From assembly GCF_030767025.1 (NCBI RefSeq), contig NZ_JASITE010000007.1:335139-399138 (forward strand): DNA of 64,000 nt, read 5' to 3'. The notes under the pieces were generated by a model. The model had not been told where the DNA came from. It was given only the letters and a program-made list of their open reading frames with translations, and ran no database searches. This document shows positions 41,142 to 52,266 of the stretch, piece after piece; positions within the stretch are counted from its first letter, which is position 1, and each line of letters starts with the position of its first letter. A program made the translations under genes and the position numbers. The stretch comes from Nocardia sp. CC227C. Lineage in GTDB: Bacteria > Actinomycetota > Actinomycetes > Mycobacteriales > Mycobacteriaceae.

Positions 41142-42797
41142 ATGGACGCGATCACCACGGTCCCCGCACCGACGAACGAACCGGTCAACCAGTACGCGCC
41201 GGGCAGTCCCGAGCGGGCCCGGCTGCGGGCCGCCCTCGGCACGCTGTCGGCCGACCCCATCGAGATTCACCAAGTGATCGGCGGTGTGCATGGCATCGGC
41301 GGCGGGGAGCGCATCGATGTCGTGCAACCGCACCGGCACGCCGCCGTGCTCGGCACCCTGAACACGGCCGCCGCGCCGGATGTGCGGGCCGCCGTCGACG
41401 CCGCGACCGCCGCCGCCCCCGCATGGCGGGAACTGCCCTTCGACGAACGCGCGGCGGTCTTCCTGCGCGCCGCCGACCTGCTGGCCGGGCCGTGGCGCGA
41501 AACCCTCGCCGCCGCGACCATGTTGGGCCAGTCCAAGACCGCGTACCAGGCCGAAATCGACGCGCCCTGCGAACTGGTGGACTTCTGGCGGTTCAATGTG
41601 CACTTCGCCCGCCAGATTCTGGCGCAGCAGCCGAATTCGTCACCGGGCGTGTGGAATCGGTCGGATCACCGGCCCCTCGAAGGGTTCGTCTACGCCGTGA
41701 CGCCGTTCAATTTCACGGCCATCGCGGGCAATCTGCCGACCGCGCCCGCGCTCATGGGCAATACGGTGGTGTGGAAGCCGTCGGTTACGCAGGCCGTGGC
41801 GGCCTATCACACCATGCGCCTGCTCGAGGCCGCCGGACTGCCGCCGGGCGTGATCAATCTGGTGCACGGCCACGGCCCCGAGGTCTCGGAAGTGGCGCTG
41901 TACGATCCCCGGCTGGCGGGCATCCATTTCACCGGCTCGACCCGCACCTTCCAGCACCTGTGGCGCGAGGTCGGCGGTCGGATCGAGCGCTATCACGGCT
42001 ATCCACGACTGGTCGGCGAGACCGGCGGCAAGGATTTCGTGCTCGCCCACCCCTCCGCCGATCCGGACGCCGTGATCACCGCGCTGATCCGCGGCGCGTA
42101 CGAGTACCAGGGGCAGAAGTGCTCGGCCGCCTCGCGGGCCTTCGTCCCGCGCTCGCTGTGGACGCGCATCGGCGACGAGCTGATCGGCCGGATCGGGTCG
42201 CTGACCTACGGCGATATCACCGATTTCACGAATTTCGGTGGGGCCGTGATCGATCGGCGCGCCTTCGACCGCAATGCCGCCGCCATCGAGCGGGCCAAGG
42301 CCACCGCCGGACTGACCATCGCGGCGGGCGGCACCTACGACGACAGTGTCGGCTATTTCATCGCGCCGACCCTGCTGCTCGGTGACGATCCCGCCGACGC
42401 GGCCTTCGCCACCGAGTACTTCGGGCCGATTCTCGCCCTGCACGTCTACGACGACGGTCGCGCCGACGCCTTCGACGACGTGTTGCGGCTGGTCGACTCC
42501 GGTAGCGGCTACGCGCTCACCGGTGCGATCCTCGCCCAGGACCGGCAGGCCATCGACAAGGCAAGTGCGGCTTTGCGTTTCACGGCCGGGAACTTCTACG
42601 TCAACGACAAGCCGACCGGTGCCGTGGTGGGCCAGCAGCCGTTCGGCGGCGCACGCGCCTCGGGCACCAACGACAAGGCCGGATCGCCGCTGAATCTGCT
42701 GCGCTGGACCTCGCCGCGCTCGATCAAGGAAACCTTCGTCCCCGCCGTGACCCACGAGTATCCGCATCAGCGACCGGAATCCGAGGAGCGTCGATGA
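41142..42797 (+). CDS. pruA: 1-pyrroline-5-carboxylate dehydrogenase
   Basis: 551 residues; oxidises glutamate semialdehyde/pyrroline-5-carboxylate to glutamate with NAD. Visible are the aldehyde-dehydrogenase motif ETGGKDFVLAHPSAD, the catalytic-Cys segment YEYQGQKCSAASR, and FNFTAIAGNLP and GFVYAVTPFNF stretches typical of the P5C dehydrogenase subgroup. The stop overlaps the pruB start by 4 bases. Second step of proline use. Confidence 0.95.
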   Translation: MDAITTVPAPTNEPVNQYAPGSPERARLRAALGTLSADPIEIHQVIGGVHGIGGGERIDVVQPHRHAAVLGTLNTAAAPDVRAAVDAATAAAPAWRELPFDERAAVFLRAADLLAGPWRETLAAATMLGQSKTAYQAEIDAPCELVDFWRFNVHFARQILAQQPNSSPGVWNRSDHRPLEGFVYAVTPFNFTAIAGNLPTAPALMGNTVVWKPSVTQAVAAYHTMRLLEAAGLPPGVINLVHGHGPEVSEVALYDPRLAGIHFTGSTRTFQHLWREVGGRIERYHGYPRLVGETGGKDFVLAHPSADPDAVITALIRGAYEYQGQKCSAASRAFVPRSLWTRIGDELIGRIGSLTYGDITDFTNFGGAVIDRRAFDRNAAAIERAKATAGLTIAAGGTYDDSVGYFIAPTLLLGDDPADAAFATEYFGPILALHVYDDGRADAFDDVLRLVDSGSGYALTGAILAQDRQAIDKASAALRFTAGNFYVNDKPTGAVVGQQPFGGARASGTNDKAGSPLNLLRWTSPRSIKETFVPAVTHEYPHQRPESEERR

Positions 42798-43759
42798 GCA
42801 TCCCGCGCAATCCGCTGCGCCCCGCGCTACTGGCCGCCGCGCGTTCGGCGCGCCTCGAGAACGCCGTCACCCGCATGCCGGTGACCCGCGGCCTCGTCGA
42901 CCGCTTCGTCGCGGGCGACACCACCGACGCCGTGCTCGCGGTGGTGCGCGAGCTGCGGCGGCGGCACCGCTCGGTCACCGTCGACTACCTCGGTGAGGAC
43001 ATCACCCGTCCGGAGCAGGCCGAGCAGGTGGTGTGGCAGTACCTGACGCTGTTGCGCGCCCTGGCGGAGTCCGAGGACGCCCACGACGATCGTCCCCAGC
43101 CGCTCGAGGTGTCGGTCAAACTCTCGGCCCTCGGCCGGTCGCTCCCCGGTACCGGCCACGACACCGCCCTCGCCCACGCGCGCACCATTGTCGAGGCCGC
43201 CGCCGCGCGGGGCATCTGGGTGACCTTCGACGCCGAGGACCACACCACCACCGATGCCACCCTGGCCATCGTGCGCGAGCTGCGCCGCGACCACCCGGAC
43301 ACCGTCGGCACCGTGCTCCAGGCGTACCTGCGCCGCACCGAAGCCGACTGCGAGGAATTCGCCGACTCGGGTGCGCGCATCCGGCTGTGCAAGGGCGCCT
43401 ACGACGAACCCGCGACCGTCGCCCACCGCGGCCGCCGCGCCGTGGACGCCGCCTACCTGCGCTGCCTGCGAATCCTCATGGCGGGCAAGGGGTACCCCAT
43501 GGTAGCCACCCACGACCCGGTCTTGATCGGATCGGCCGCACTGCTGGCAACCGGCGCGCGGCGGGGTACCGACGACTTCGAATACCAGATGCTCTACGGC
43601 GTGCGCGAGGACGAGCAGGCCCGGCTGACGGGGCTGGGACAGCGGCTGCGCGTGTACCTGCCCTTCGGCGACCAGTGGTACGCCTACTTCGTGCGGCGGC
43701 TGGCCGAGCGCCCCGCCAACCTCATGTTCTTCCTGCGGGCGACGGCCCCGCGGAGGTGA
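42794..43759 (+). CDS. pruB: Proline dehydrogenase
   Basis: 321 residues; FAD-dependent oxidation of proline to pyrroline-5-carboxylate. Monofunctional type with the TIM-barrel segments VSVKLSALGRSL, WVTFDAEDHTTTDAT, VLQAYLRRTEAD, RLCKGAYDEPAT and YLPFGDQWYAYFVRRLAERPAN. Translationally coupled to pruA. In many actinobacteria the two enzymes are separate proteins like this rather than the fused PutA. Followed by a strong hairpin. Confidence 0.94.
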   Translation: MSIPRNPLRPALLAAARSARLENAVTRMPVTRGLVDRFVAGDTTDAVLAVVRELRRRHRSVTVDYLGEDITRPEQAEQVVWQYLTLLRALAESEDAHDDRPQPLEVSVKLSALGRSLPGTGHDTALAHARTIVEAAAARGIWVTFDAEDHTTTDATLAIVRELRRDHPDTVGTVLQAYLRRTEADCEEFADSGARIRLCKGAYDEPATVAHRGRRAVDAAYLRCLRILMAGKGYPMVATHDPVLIGSAALLATGARRGTDDFEYQMLYGVREDEQARLTGLGQRLRVYLPFGDQWYAYFVRRLAERPANLMFFLRATAPRR

Positions 43760-43818
43760 ACCGACCCGGCGGTGCCGCGTGACCCGACGCCAAGACCGCC
43801 GCACCCGTCGGGATCGGC

Positions 43819-43855
43819 GACCGCGCGCGAGGCGCAGGATGCCTCGCGCGCGGTC
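43819..43855 (+). terminator. Hairpin after pruAB
   Basis: 15-bp perfect stem GACCGCGCGCGAGGC / GCCTCGCGCGCGGTC with a 7-base loop gcaggat, followed by ttcgc. It separates the proline operon from the glycine riboswitch. Confidence 0.75.
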
Positions 43856-43897
43856 TTCGCATATGCTGACCGCCACAACCGCATATCGGGCCGCGAC

Positions 43898-44079
43898 GAG
43901 TCGTAGCGGGAGAGCCCCCGGCAGCGGGGCGCCGAAGGAGCAAACTCCCCGGAATCTCTCAGGTACAGGTACCGCATCGACCAGGCCACTCTGGAAAGCA
44001 GGCGCACCGAGCGCCTCACCCACGGTGCAAACCGCCTGCGGCGGTGAAGCTCTCAGGTCCCATGACAGAGGGGGAGTTC
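43898..44079 (+). promoter_or_regulatory. Tandem glycine riboswitch
   Basis: Two consecutive aptamers. The first has CGGGAGAGCC, the core GCGCCGAAGGAGCAAACTCC and GGAATCTCTCAGGTACAGG (43898-43975). The second has CCACTCTGGAAAGCAGG, an ACCCACGGTGCAAA core and GAAGCTCTCAGGTCCCATGA then CAGAGGGGG (43982-44075). These are hallmarks of the gcvT-type RNA. It ends about 40 bases before the gcvT ATG and should turn on gcvTH when glycine is high. Confidence 0.93.
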
Positions 44080-44118
44080 CGGACACCGGGCGCGTCCCGG
44101 TCGACTCGAGGACCTCCC

Positions 44119-45237
44119 ATGACTGTCACTCGCGACGGCGTGCCCACCCGCACGTCGTCACCCTTGGAAGCCGTCCACACCGAGCACGGCGCCGTCTTCA
44201 TCGACTTCGCCGGCTGGCGGATGCCCGTGCGCTACGGCAGCGAACTCGCCGAACACCGTGCGGTCCGGGAAGCGGCCGGGATCTTCGACCTCTCGCATAT
44301 GGGCGACATCGAGGTGTCCGGGCCGGAGGCCGCGCGCATGCTGGACTTCGCCCTGGTCGGGCGGCTGTCGGCGGTGCCGGTCGGTCGCGCCCGCTACACC
44401 ATGCTCTGCCACGACAACGGCGGCGTCCTCGACGATCTGGTGGTGTACCGGCTGGCCGAGGATCGGTTCCTGGTGGTCGCCAATGCCGCCAATGCCCAGA
44501 TCGTCTACATTCTGCTGCGCGATCGGGCCCACGGCTTCGCGGTGGAGGTGGCGAACCGGTCGGACGATGTCGCCCTCATCGCGGTGCAGGGCCCGCGTGC
44601 GGCGGCGATCGTCGGCGCGGTGACCGACACCGATCCGAGCCCGCTGAAGTACTACGCGAGCATGCCCGCCCGGGTGGCCGGGATCGATGTGCTGCTGGCG
44701 CGCACCGGCTACACCGGCGAGGACGGATTCGAGGTGTACTGCGCGCCCGAGCGGGCGGCCGATATCTGGCGGGCGCTGAGTGCGGCCGGAGCGCCGCACG
44801 GCCTGCTGCCCGCGGGTCTGGCCTGCCGCGACACCTTGCGGTTGGAGGCGGGAATGCCGTTGTACGGCAACGAACTCCATGTCGGCGTCACCCCGTTCGA
44901 CGTCGGTCTCGGGCGGGTCGTCAAGTTCGACAAGCCGGGTACCTTCGTCGGCCGTGCCGCCCTGGCCGCCCGGGAGCGGGCCGATGGCGGCCGAACACTG
45001 GTCGGGCTCACCGGATCCGGCCGCCGCGCCGGTCGCCACGGCTACGAGGTCTTCGCCGGGGACCGGGTGGTCGGCGTGGTCACCAGCGGAGCGCTCTCCC
45101 CGACCCTCGGCGTGCCGATCGCCATGGCCATGGTGGACAGCGACCGCGCGGCCCCCGGCACGGCATTGGCCATCGATGTGCGCGGACGCCGCGAACCGGT
45201 CGAGACCGCCGCCCTGCCCTTCTACTCCCGTTCCTGA
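44119..45237 (+). CDS. gcvT: Glycine cleavage system aminomethyltransferase (T protein)
   Basis: 372 residues; transfers the methylene group from lipoyl-bound aminomethyl to tetrahydrofolate. Typical segments: FIDFAGWRMPVRYG, AGIFDLSHMGDIEVSGPEA, VLARTGYTGEDGFEVYC, GLACRDTLRLEAGMPLYGNEL. The ATG at 44119 is chosen because earlier in-frame ATGs lie inside the riboswitch. RBS gagga. 15 bases before gcvH. gcvP is not in the window and must be elsewhere. Confidence 0.95.
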   Translation: MTVTRDGVPTRTSSPLEAVHTEHGAVFIDFAGWRMPVRYGSELAEHRAVREAAGIFDLSHMGDIEVSGPEAARMLDFALVGRLSAVPVGRARYTMLCHDNGGVLDDLVVYRLAEDRFLVVANAANAQIVYILLRDRAHGFAVEVANRSDDVALIAVQGPRAAAIVGAVTDTDPSPLKYYASMPARVAGIDVLLARTGYTGEDGFEVYCAPERAADIWRALSAAGAPHGLLPAGLACRDTLRLEAGMPLYGNELHVGVTPFDVGLGRVVKFDKPGTFVGRAALAARERADGGRTLVGLTGSGRRAGRHGYEVFAGDRVVGVVTSGALSPTLGVPIAMAMVDSDRAAPGTALAIDVRGRREPVETAALPFYSRS

Positions 45238-45252
45238 AAGAGGTCGTCCACC

Positions 45253-45624
45253 ATGGGTTTTCCCGAACATCTGAGCTACACCGAAGAACACGAGTGGCTG
45301 CACGTCGTCGACGGCACCGCCACCGTCGGCGTCACCGACTTCGCCGCCTCGTCACTCGGTGACGTGGTCTTCCTGCAACTGCCCGCCGTCGGCGACCGCG
45401 TCGAGCAGGGGGAGATCTGCGGCGAGATCGAATCCACCAAATCCGTCAGCGACCTGTACTCCCCGGTGACGGGTGAGGTGGTGGAGATCAATGCCGCCGT
45501 CGTCGACGATCCGGATACGGTCAACTCCGACCCGTACGGCGCGGGCTGGCTGTTCCGGGTGCGGGTCGAATCCACCGGTGCGCTGCTGGACGCCGCCGCC
45601 TACGCCGCCCTGACCGGCGACTGA
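45253..45624 (+). CDS. gcvH: Glycine cleavage system H protein
   Basis: 123 residues; carries the lipoyl arm. Lipoyl-Lys63 is in the motif EIESTKSVSDLYSPV. The N-terminal YTEEHEWL and the ITDFAA-type stretch VTDFAASSLGDVVF are conserved. RBS gaaagagg. In the same unit as gcvT, under the glycine riboswitch. Confidence 0.96.
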   Translation: MGFPEHLSYTEEHEWLHVVDGTATVGVTDFAASSLGDVVFLQLPAVGDRVEQGEICGEIESTKSVSDLYSPVTGEVVEINAAVVDDPDTVNSDPYGAGWLFRVRVESTGALLDAAAYAALTGD

Positions 45625-45672
45625 CGACCCGCCGCCAGCGTTCGCTCCGGGTGTGCTGCTAGCGTCGCCAGG

Positions 45673-46911
45673 GTGACGACCGACGAGCCGAATCCGGTCC
45701 CACCCGGTCGGGACCACAAGCTGTGGGCGGTTCCCCTGCTTGTCGCGATGGGGTTGCTGAGTTTGCTGGCGTTGTCGTATCTGGCCAGCATTCTCGATCC
45801 TCAGCGCAATCTCCACGATTTCCCGCTGCTGCTGGTGAACGAGGATCGAGGCGAGTACGGGGCGGCCGTGGCCGCTACGGTGACCGGCGGGCTGCGGGGT
45901 GATCAGGTCAGCCTGCGGGTGACCGACGCCGCGACCGCGGAGTCGGTGCTGTCGGCGGGAAAGGCGTACGCCGCCATCGTGATTCCCGCCGACTTCAGCA
46001 GTCGCGTGACCGCGCTCGAACAGCCGACCGGCGTGGGCGCGCCGCCGGTGGTCGAGGTCCGGACCAATCCGCGCACCGGTGCCACCGCGGTCTCGCTGGC
46101 CGTGCAACTGGTGAATCCGGTCCTCGAGCGCGCCAACCGCCAGCTCGGGGCCGATGTGCTCGACCGGGCGCGGGCGAACGGGGTGCCGCTGACCGATGCC
46201 GCCCTGATCACCCTCGCCGAACCGATCCGAGTGTCGGTGGTCGAGTTCCATCCGCTGCCCGCGGGCAGCGCCAACGGCATCTCGGCCTTCTACTACACAC
46301 TGCTGGTGGTCTTCGCCGGATTCACCGGCAGCCTGCTCATCAACGGCGGCGTGGACGCGGCCGTGCAGCACGATACCGGGATCTCGCGCTGGCAGGTGCT
46401 GCTCTACAAGTGGGGGCTCGTGGCGGTGGTGGCGGTGGTGATGGCCGGTGTCTACCAGCTCATCGCCGCGGAGCTGGGCATGTCCATGGACCACCACCCG
46501 GCGCTCTACCTCTTCAGCGCCTATGCCTCGCTCGCCATCGGCATGACGGCCATGACCATCCTGACAATGGTGGCCACCGCCGCGACGGCACTGCGCCTGC
46601 CGGTGCTCAACACTCTCGGCATGCCGATCAATATGCTGCTCTTCCTCGCGCTGGGGCTGCCGTCGTCCGGTGGCATCGTGCCCATCGAGGCCACCCCGCT
46701 GGCCTACGGGGCGCTGTCGTGGTTCGAGCCGATGCATCAGGTCTACCTCGGCATCCGCTCGATCCTGTATTTCGACGCCCGTGCCGACGCGGGACTGACC
46801 CGCGCGGTGGGGATGTGCACGCTCGGCGTCGGCCTGGCGGTCGGGCTGGGCGTCCTGACCACCCTCGGCTACGACCGACTGCGGGCGCGCACATCCACCG
46901 GTGCGGCGTGA
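45673..46911 (+). CDS. DUF3533 / ABC-2-like membrane protein
   Basis: 412 residues. One N-terminal helix (VPLLVAMGLLSLLALSYLASI), a ~170-residue outer domain (PLLLVNEDRGEYG, KAYAAIVIPADFSSRV), then five or six C-terminal helices. This matches the DUF3533/YhgE-Pip-like group, relatives of ABC-2 permeases without an ATPase partner nearby. Possibly export or envelope-related; substrate unknown. TAGCGT lies 7 bases before the GTG (leaderless). Almost touches the convergent cutinase gene. Confidence 0.8.
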   Translation: MTTDEPNPVPPGRDHKLWAVPLLVAMGLLSLLALSYLASILDPQRNLHDFPLLLVNEDRGEYGAAVAATVTGGLRGDQVSLRVTDAATAESVLSAGKAYAAIVIPADFSSRVTALEQPTGVGAPPVVEVRTNPRTGATAVSLAVQLVNPVLERANRQLGADVLDRARANGVPLTDAALITLAEPIRVSVVEFHPLPAGSANGISAFYYTLLVVFAGFTGSLLINGGVDAAVQHDTGISRWQVLLYKWGLVAVVAVVMAGVYQLIAAELGMSMDHHPALYLFSAYASLAIGMTAMTILTMVATAATALRLPVLNTLGMPINMLLFLALGLPSSGGIVPIEATPLAYGALSWFEPMHQVYLGIRSILYFDARADAGLTRAVGMCTLGVGLAVGLGVLTTLGYDRLRARTSTGAA

Positions 46912-46915
46912 GCTC

Positions 46916-47851
46916 TCAGTCCGCCACGGCCACGTCGGCGAGCCAGTTGTGCAGCCAGTGCGTTGCGGTCGCACCGCTGCCGTCCACCACATAGCGCGGA
47001 TAGGACTGGTGCACGCCGGAGAGCAGGAACTCCTGCACCTGGCGCACCCATTGCTCACCGGCCGGATCCTCGGCGGGTGCGGCCAGGATGGCGGTGCCGC
47101 CCGGGATCAGCGCCTCACCCAGAATCGACTGCAGCGTGTACGCGTAGTTGCCGACCTGCAGCGGATCCGGGGCCGACAGCTGGGTGGCGAATCCCGCGAA
47201 GCGTCCCGCGAGATCGTCATTCGGCACCGAACAGTACAGATCACCCTCCGCGCAGAAGGTGCGCACCTTGTCCGACAGCCAGCCGAAGCCGCCGATGCGC
47301 GCCCCGCCCGCACCCGCGCCCGGCACCGGCGGCCCGACCAGGGCGTCGGCGGGGGAGCGGCGCGGGTCGGACACCAGGCCGACCGCCGCGATCCGGTCCG
47401 GCGGCACCACACCGAGCCCGGTGCCGATCTCGGCCGCCAGATCACCCGCCGCGTCGGCGCCCTGGCTGTAGCCGATGAGCGCGAAACGCGTTGCGTCGCA
47501 CCGGGCCGCGGTGGCGGAGATCAGCCCCCGCGCGGTGTCGACGGCCTCCTTCTTGGACCGGCCGTAGACCGCGCCCTCCCAGGGCAGGGCGGTGGCCGCG
47601 TAGGTCACGTAATCGGTGTGCACGTTGCCCGGCAACCCCTGGGTGACCTGCGCCAGCATGCCCTGACCGGGGTCCTCCTTGGAGGTCTCCCAGGTGCCGG
47701 GCACGGCGATCACATTGAGATCGGGGCAGGTGCTCGGTGCGGCGGCGGCCGGTGGCGCATCCGCGGCGTACAGCGCTGCGGACGCGGCCACCACGGTGGC
47801 CGCTGCCAGGCACAAGGCTGTCGAGGACGATCGGGTAGTTCGAAAAGACAA
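46916..47851 (-). CDS. Secreted cutinase-family serine hydrolase
   Basis: About 311 residues from a TTG at 47851, which has AAGGAG 8 bases upstream; an upstream GTG at 47860 is less well spaced. Signal peptide with a hydrophobic AAATVVAASAALYAA and cleavage near AAAAPS. Cutinase/Culp fold: CPDLNVIAVPGTWE, nucleophile Ser in ALIGYSQGADAAG, Asp in CAEGDLYCSVPNDD, and a C-terminal His in ATHWLHNWL. Relatives in mycolata act as esterases or phospholipases in the envelope. Confidence 0.85.
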   Translation of the reverse strand: MSFRTTRSSSTALCLAAATVVAASAALYAADAPPAAAAPSTCPDLNVIAVPGTWETSKEDPGQGMLAQVTQGLPGNVHTDYVTYAATALPWEGAVYGRSKKEAVDTARGLISATAARCDATRFALIGYSQGADAAGDLAAEIGTGLGVVPPDRIAAVGLVSDPRRSPADALVGPPVPGAGAGGARIGGFGWLSDKVRTFCAEGDLYCSVPNDDLAGRFAGFATQLSAPDPLQVGNYAYTLQSILGEALIPGGTAILAAPAEDPAGEQWVRQVQEFLLSGVHQSYPRYVVDGSGATATHWLHNWLADVAVAD

Positions 47852-48088
47852 GGCGCACACTCCTTGTTCGGAACGTTCGGACTGACTCCTCGGATCGCGC
47901 GACAGCGCCGCGTTATCCACGTCCCGAGCTCCTAACCCGGTGTATCGGCCCGGTGGACGGCGGCGCTCCGGGCAGAAGATACCAAGAACCGGGTGGTCCG
48001 GTTGTCGTTTGAACCCTAGTGTCGGCGACCGATGCGCAAACAGTGTGCGATGGGCGGTGTTCGCCCGGAGATCCGCGGGGCGGTGGGA

Positions 48089-48892
48089 CTAGCCCGTCGG
48101 GGGTTCGCCGACCGTGCGGGTGGTGTCGATGAGACCGAACACCTCGCCCTGCGGACCCTGGACGATGCCCATCCGCCCGAACGGGCTGTCCTCCGGTCCC
48201 ATCAGCACGCTCGCACCGAGTTCTCGCGCTGTGTCGAGGCTGGTGTCGGTGTCGGCGGTCTGGAACCAGGTCAGCCAGTAGGACGGCGTCTCGCCGGGCA
48301 TGGTTGTCGAGTCCATGAGTCCACCCGCATCGTCGGCGGAGCCCGGGGTGGAGAAGGTGGCGTAGCGGAACCGGTCGGTATCGCTCACGGACTTGTACGA
48401 CCATCCGAAGACGCTCAGGTAGAACTGCTTCGCATCGTCGAATCGATTGGTGTGCAGTTCGTTCCAGCAGTACGCGCCCGGTTCGTCGAAGATCCCTGCC
48501 CCGGTGTGCGCCTTGGCCTGCCAGACCCCGAAGACGGCGCCGTCGGTGTCCGCGGCCACGCACATCCGCCCGACATCCATCACGTCGAACGGCGGTGCGT
48601 ACACCGTGCCGCCCGCCGAGGTGACGGCCGCGGCGATGGCGTCCACGTCATCGGCGGCGAAGTAGGTGGTCCACACCGAGGGCATGGGGCCGTCGCCCAT
48701 CTTCGGCCCGATTCCGGCGGCGGGGCGGCCGCCGCGCATCGCCATCAGATATCCGCCCGCCTCGGGCGGACTGTCGTGCACCTCCCAGCCCAGCAGGCGC
48801 GAATAGAACTCGCGCGCGGCGGTCGGGTCGTCCACCGAGCAATCGACCCAACACGGTGTGCCCTGCGGCCACGCGGAATCACGGGTGGGCAT
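48089..48892 (-). CDS. Two-domain VOC (glyoxalase-like) protein
   Basis: 267 residues made of two VOC modules: residues ~10-125 (TPCWVDCSVDDPTAAREFYSRLLGWEV ... GAVFGVWQA) and ~135-260 (YCWNELHTNRFDDAKQFYLSVFGWSYKSV ... GEVFGLIDT). Metal-dependent lyase, dioxygenase or resistance proteins share this fold; the reaction is unknown. RBS gaggtccg before the ATG at 48892. Confidence 0.88.
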   Translation of the reverse strand: MPTRDSAWPQGTPCWVDCSVDDPTAAREFYSRLLGWEVHDSPPEAGGYLMAMRGGRPAAGIGPKMGDGPMPSVWTTYFAADDVDAIAAAVTSAGGTVYAPPFDVMDVGRMCVAADTDGAVFGVWQAKAHTGAGIFDEPGAYCWNELHTNRFDDAKQFYLSVFGWSYKSVSDTDRFRYATFSTPGSADDAGGLMDSTTMPGETPSYWLTWFQTADTDTSLDTARELGASVLMGPEDSPFGRMGIVQGPQGEVFGLIDTTRTVGEPPTG

Positions 48893-49252
48893 GATCGGAC
48901 CTCCTGCAATCAGTTCGGCGAGACATTTGTCCGACTTTCAGCACATGGCCAGCTAACCACAGCGGCGTATCTATCGGGCGAAATCGCGGCGGATGGCGAC
49001 GGGCGGTCGGGACGCGCACGACAGCGCGAAGCGCGATCGCGGCGGTGAGATGCGTCACTGTCGGACGCCGGAGGGCGCGCGCGGTGCGGCCGTCGCACGG
49101 AGCGCGCAGGTGAGCGGCGTGGGTGTCGGGTTGCGGGCGATACGCTCGATTCGGCCGAACCGGGGTGTCGGCGGTAAAATCGGTGGTTCTTGTGTGTCGA
49201 GGGGACGCACAATCGACACGTTCGACATCCGCCGCGTACCGAGGAGCCCCGT
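48893..49252. other. 360-base divergent intergenic region
   Basis: Between the VOC gene (minus) and the ABC-F gene (plus). No convincing frame. TAAAAT at 49175-49180 is a fair -10 box for the ABC-F gene, leaving a ~65-base leader ending in RBS gaggag. No clear hairpin or operator was seen. Confidence 0.5.
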
Positions 49253-50884
<1,632 letters not shown>

Positions 50885-50903
50885 TTCTCGTCACAAGAAT
50901 CCG

Positions 50904-50932
50904 TTGATCACAGCTCTCCGAGTGTCTAGCCT
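50904..50932 (+). promoter_or_regulatory. Housekeeping-type promoter
   Basis: TTGATC (50904-50909) and TAGCCT (50927-50932) with a 17-base spacer, 34 bases before the small HTH gene. Confidence 0.5.
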
Positions 50933-50965
50933 GGAAAGAGGCTGCAGGGCGACTCGGAGGAAGCC

Positions 50966-51217
50966 ATGAGTGACAGGCCCGCACAGGGTAAAGCCGGATT
51001 GGGTAAAGGCACGCGCGTCACCGGAAAGTCGCGAGATCGCCTGCAGACCCAGCTCAAGAAGCAGTACGAGGCGGGGGCGAGCATCCGCTCGCTGGCGCGA
51101 GAGACCGGGCGGTCGTACGGTTTCATCCACAACGTGCTCGTGGAGTCGCATGTGCAACTCCGCAGCCGGGGTGGGGCGAACCGGCGCAAGTCGAACGCCA
51201 AATCCGCCAGCAAGTAG
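50966..51217 (+). CDS. Small helix-turn-helix protein (Rv1473A-like)
   Basis: 83 residues, strongly basic. A single helix-turn-helix is seen in LKKQYEAGASIRSLARETGR then SYGFIHNVLVESHVQLRSRG. The tails are Lys/Arg-rich. Same position as M. tuberculosis Rv1473A after the ABC-F gene. Probably a DNA-binding regulator; targets unknown. RBS gaggaagcc. Confidence 0.85.
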   Translation: MSDRPAQGKAGLGKGTRVTGKSRDRLQTQLKKQYEAGASIRSLARETGRSYGFIHNVLVESHVQLRSRGGANRRKSNAKSASK

Positions 51218-51280
51218 GCGATTTCGCCGACGCGCGGCGCCACGGCCGGTGGTGTCGCGCGCCGGTGTCGCGCGTGCCGA

Positions 51281-52243
51281 TCAGTCGTCGGCCACCGTGC
51301 CGTCGCCGAGTACCAGGAGATTGGCCAGGCTCCGGAAGATCGGTAGCCCGGTCTTGATCTCCAGGTACGCGAACTGGCCCTGCGGGTTGACCTCGAGGAA
51401 GTAGAACTCGCCGTCGAGGCCCACCCGCAGATCCAGCACGCCGAAACTGAGCCCCAGCGCGCCCATCAGGGTGGACAGCGATTTGCTCACCGATGCGGGC
51501 AGACGTTCCGGCGTGAAGGCGACCGAGGTGTCCAGGCGCGAATCGACCTGGCCCACACCGGATTGCGAGTCGATGCGCACCGCCCACTCCAGTCCGTCGA
51601 TCCACACCACCCGCAGGTCGTACGCGGCGACGATGTAGTCCTGGAACGTGGTCGGGGAATGGCGGATCGAGGTCAGCCGCGTCAGCTCGCCCGGGGTGAC
51701 CACGCGGGTCTCGGCGAACGGTCCGCGTCCGGTGCCGGTGCGCTTGTACACCACCGGGCCGGGGCGGGACGCGACGAAGGCGCGCGCCTCCTCGGCGTCA
51801 TTGGTGACGAGGGTCTCCGGAATGACGAATCCGGCGCGGTAGGCCGTCTCCAGCTGCACGATCTTGCGGGTGGCGGTGCGGTCGGCCCCCGGATCGTTCA
51901 CCCACAGCGCCGGAATGGACCAGAGCATGCCTTGCAGGAAACCGTCGCATTCGGCCTGCCGGTACTCGTCGTCGCCGTGTTGCGCGCTGCCGGGCACCAG
52001 GCAGGGGTGCGGGCGACGCCACCACACCGAGGCCACGTCATCGAGTCCGAGCACATGGGACAGACTGCGGGCGGTGCCGTCACGGGCAAGGCGGAAAGTC
52101 CCGTTCTCGCGCGGAAAGTCGCGCATATCGAGCCGAATCGGGGTGAGCCCGTGATGCTTTCGGAGTGTCACGGCGAGGGCGTCGCCATGGAGATCGTCGG
52201 ATTCGGTCACGATGAGCACCGAACCCGCTGTGCGGGCTGTCAT
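51281..52243 (-). CDS. ATP-grasp peptide ligase, MvdC/MvdD-like
   Basis: 320 residues. It resembles the ATP-grasp ligases that crosslink ribosomal peptides (microviridin, graspetides): SVWWRRP (72-78; family form S-V-W-Y-R-R-P), the NDP..A..RK..QL..A...GF.IP.TLVTN pattern (116-148), VVYKRTGTG (164-172) for nucleotide binding, and the metal/ATP end FLEVNPQGQFAYLE (282-295) followed by TGLPI. In that family, ATP activates Asp/Glu side chains that then form esters with Ser/Thr or amides with Lys. Encoded 23 bases after the 161-residue protein on the same strand, its likely substrate. No transporter, protease or methyltransferase is adjacent. Confidence 0.88.
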   Translation of the reverse strand: MTARTAGSVLIVTESDDLHGDALAVTLRKHHGLTPIRLDMRDFPRENGTFRLARDGTARSLSHVLGLDDVASVWWRRPHPCLVPGSAQHGDDEYRQAECDGFLQGMLWSIPALWVNDPGADRTATRKIVQLETAYRAGFVIPETLVTNDAEEARAFVASRPGPVVYKRTGTGRGPFAETRVVTPGELTRLTSIRHSPTTFQDYIVAAYDLRVVWIDGLEWAVRIDSQSGVGQVDSRLDTSVAFTPERLPASVSKSLSTLMGALGLSFGVLDLRVGLDGEFYFLEVNPQGQFAYLEIKTGLPIFRSLANLLVLGDGTVADD

Positions 52244-52266
52244 AACGGTGAGCCTCGATCGGCTCG

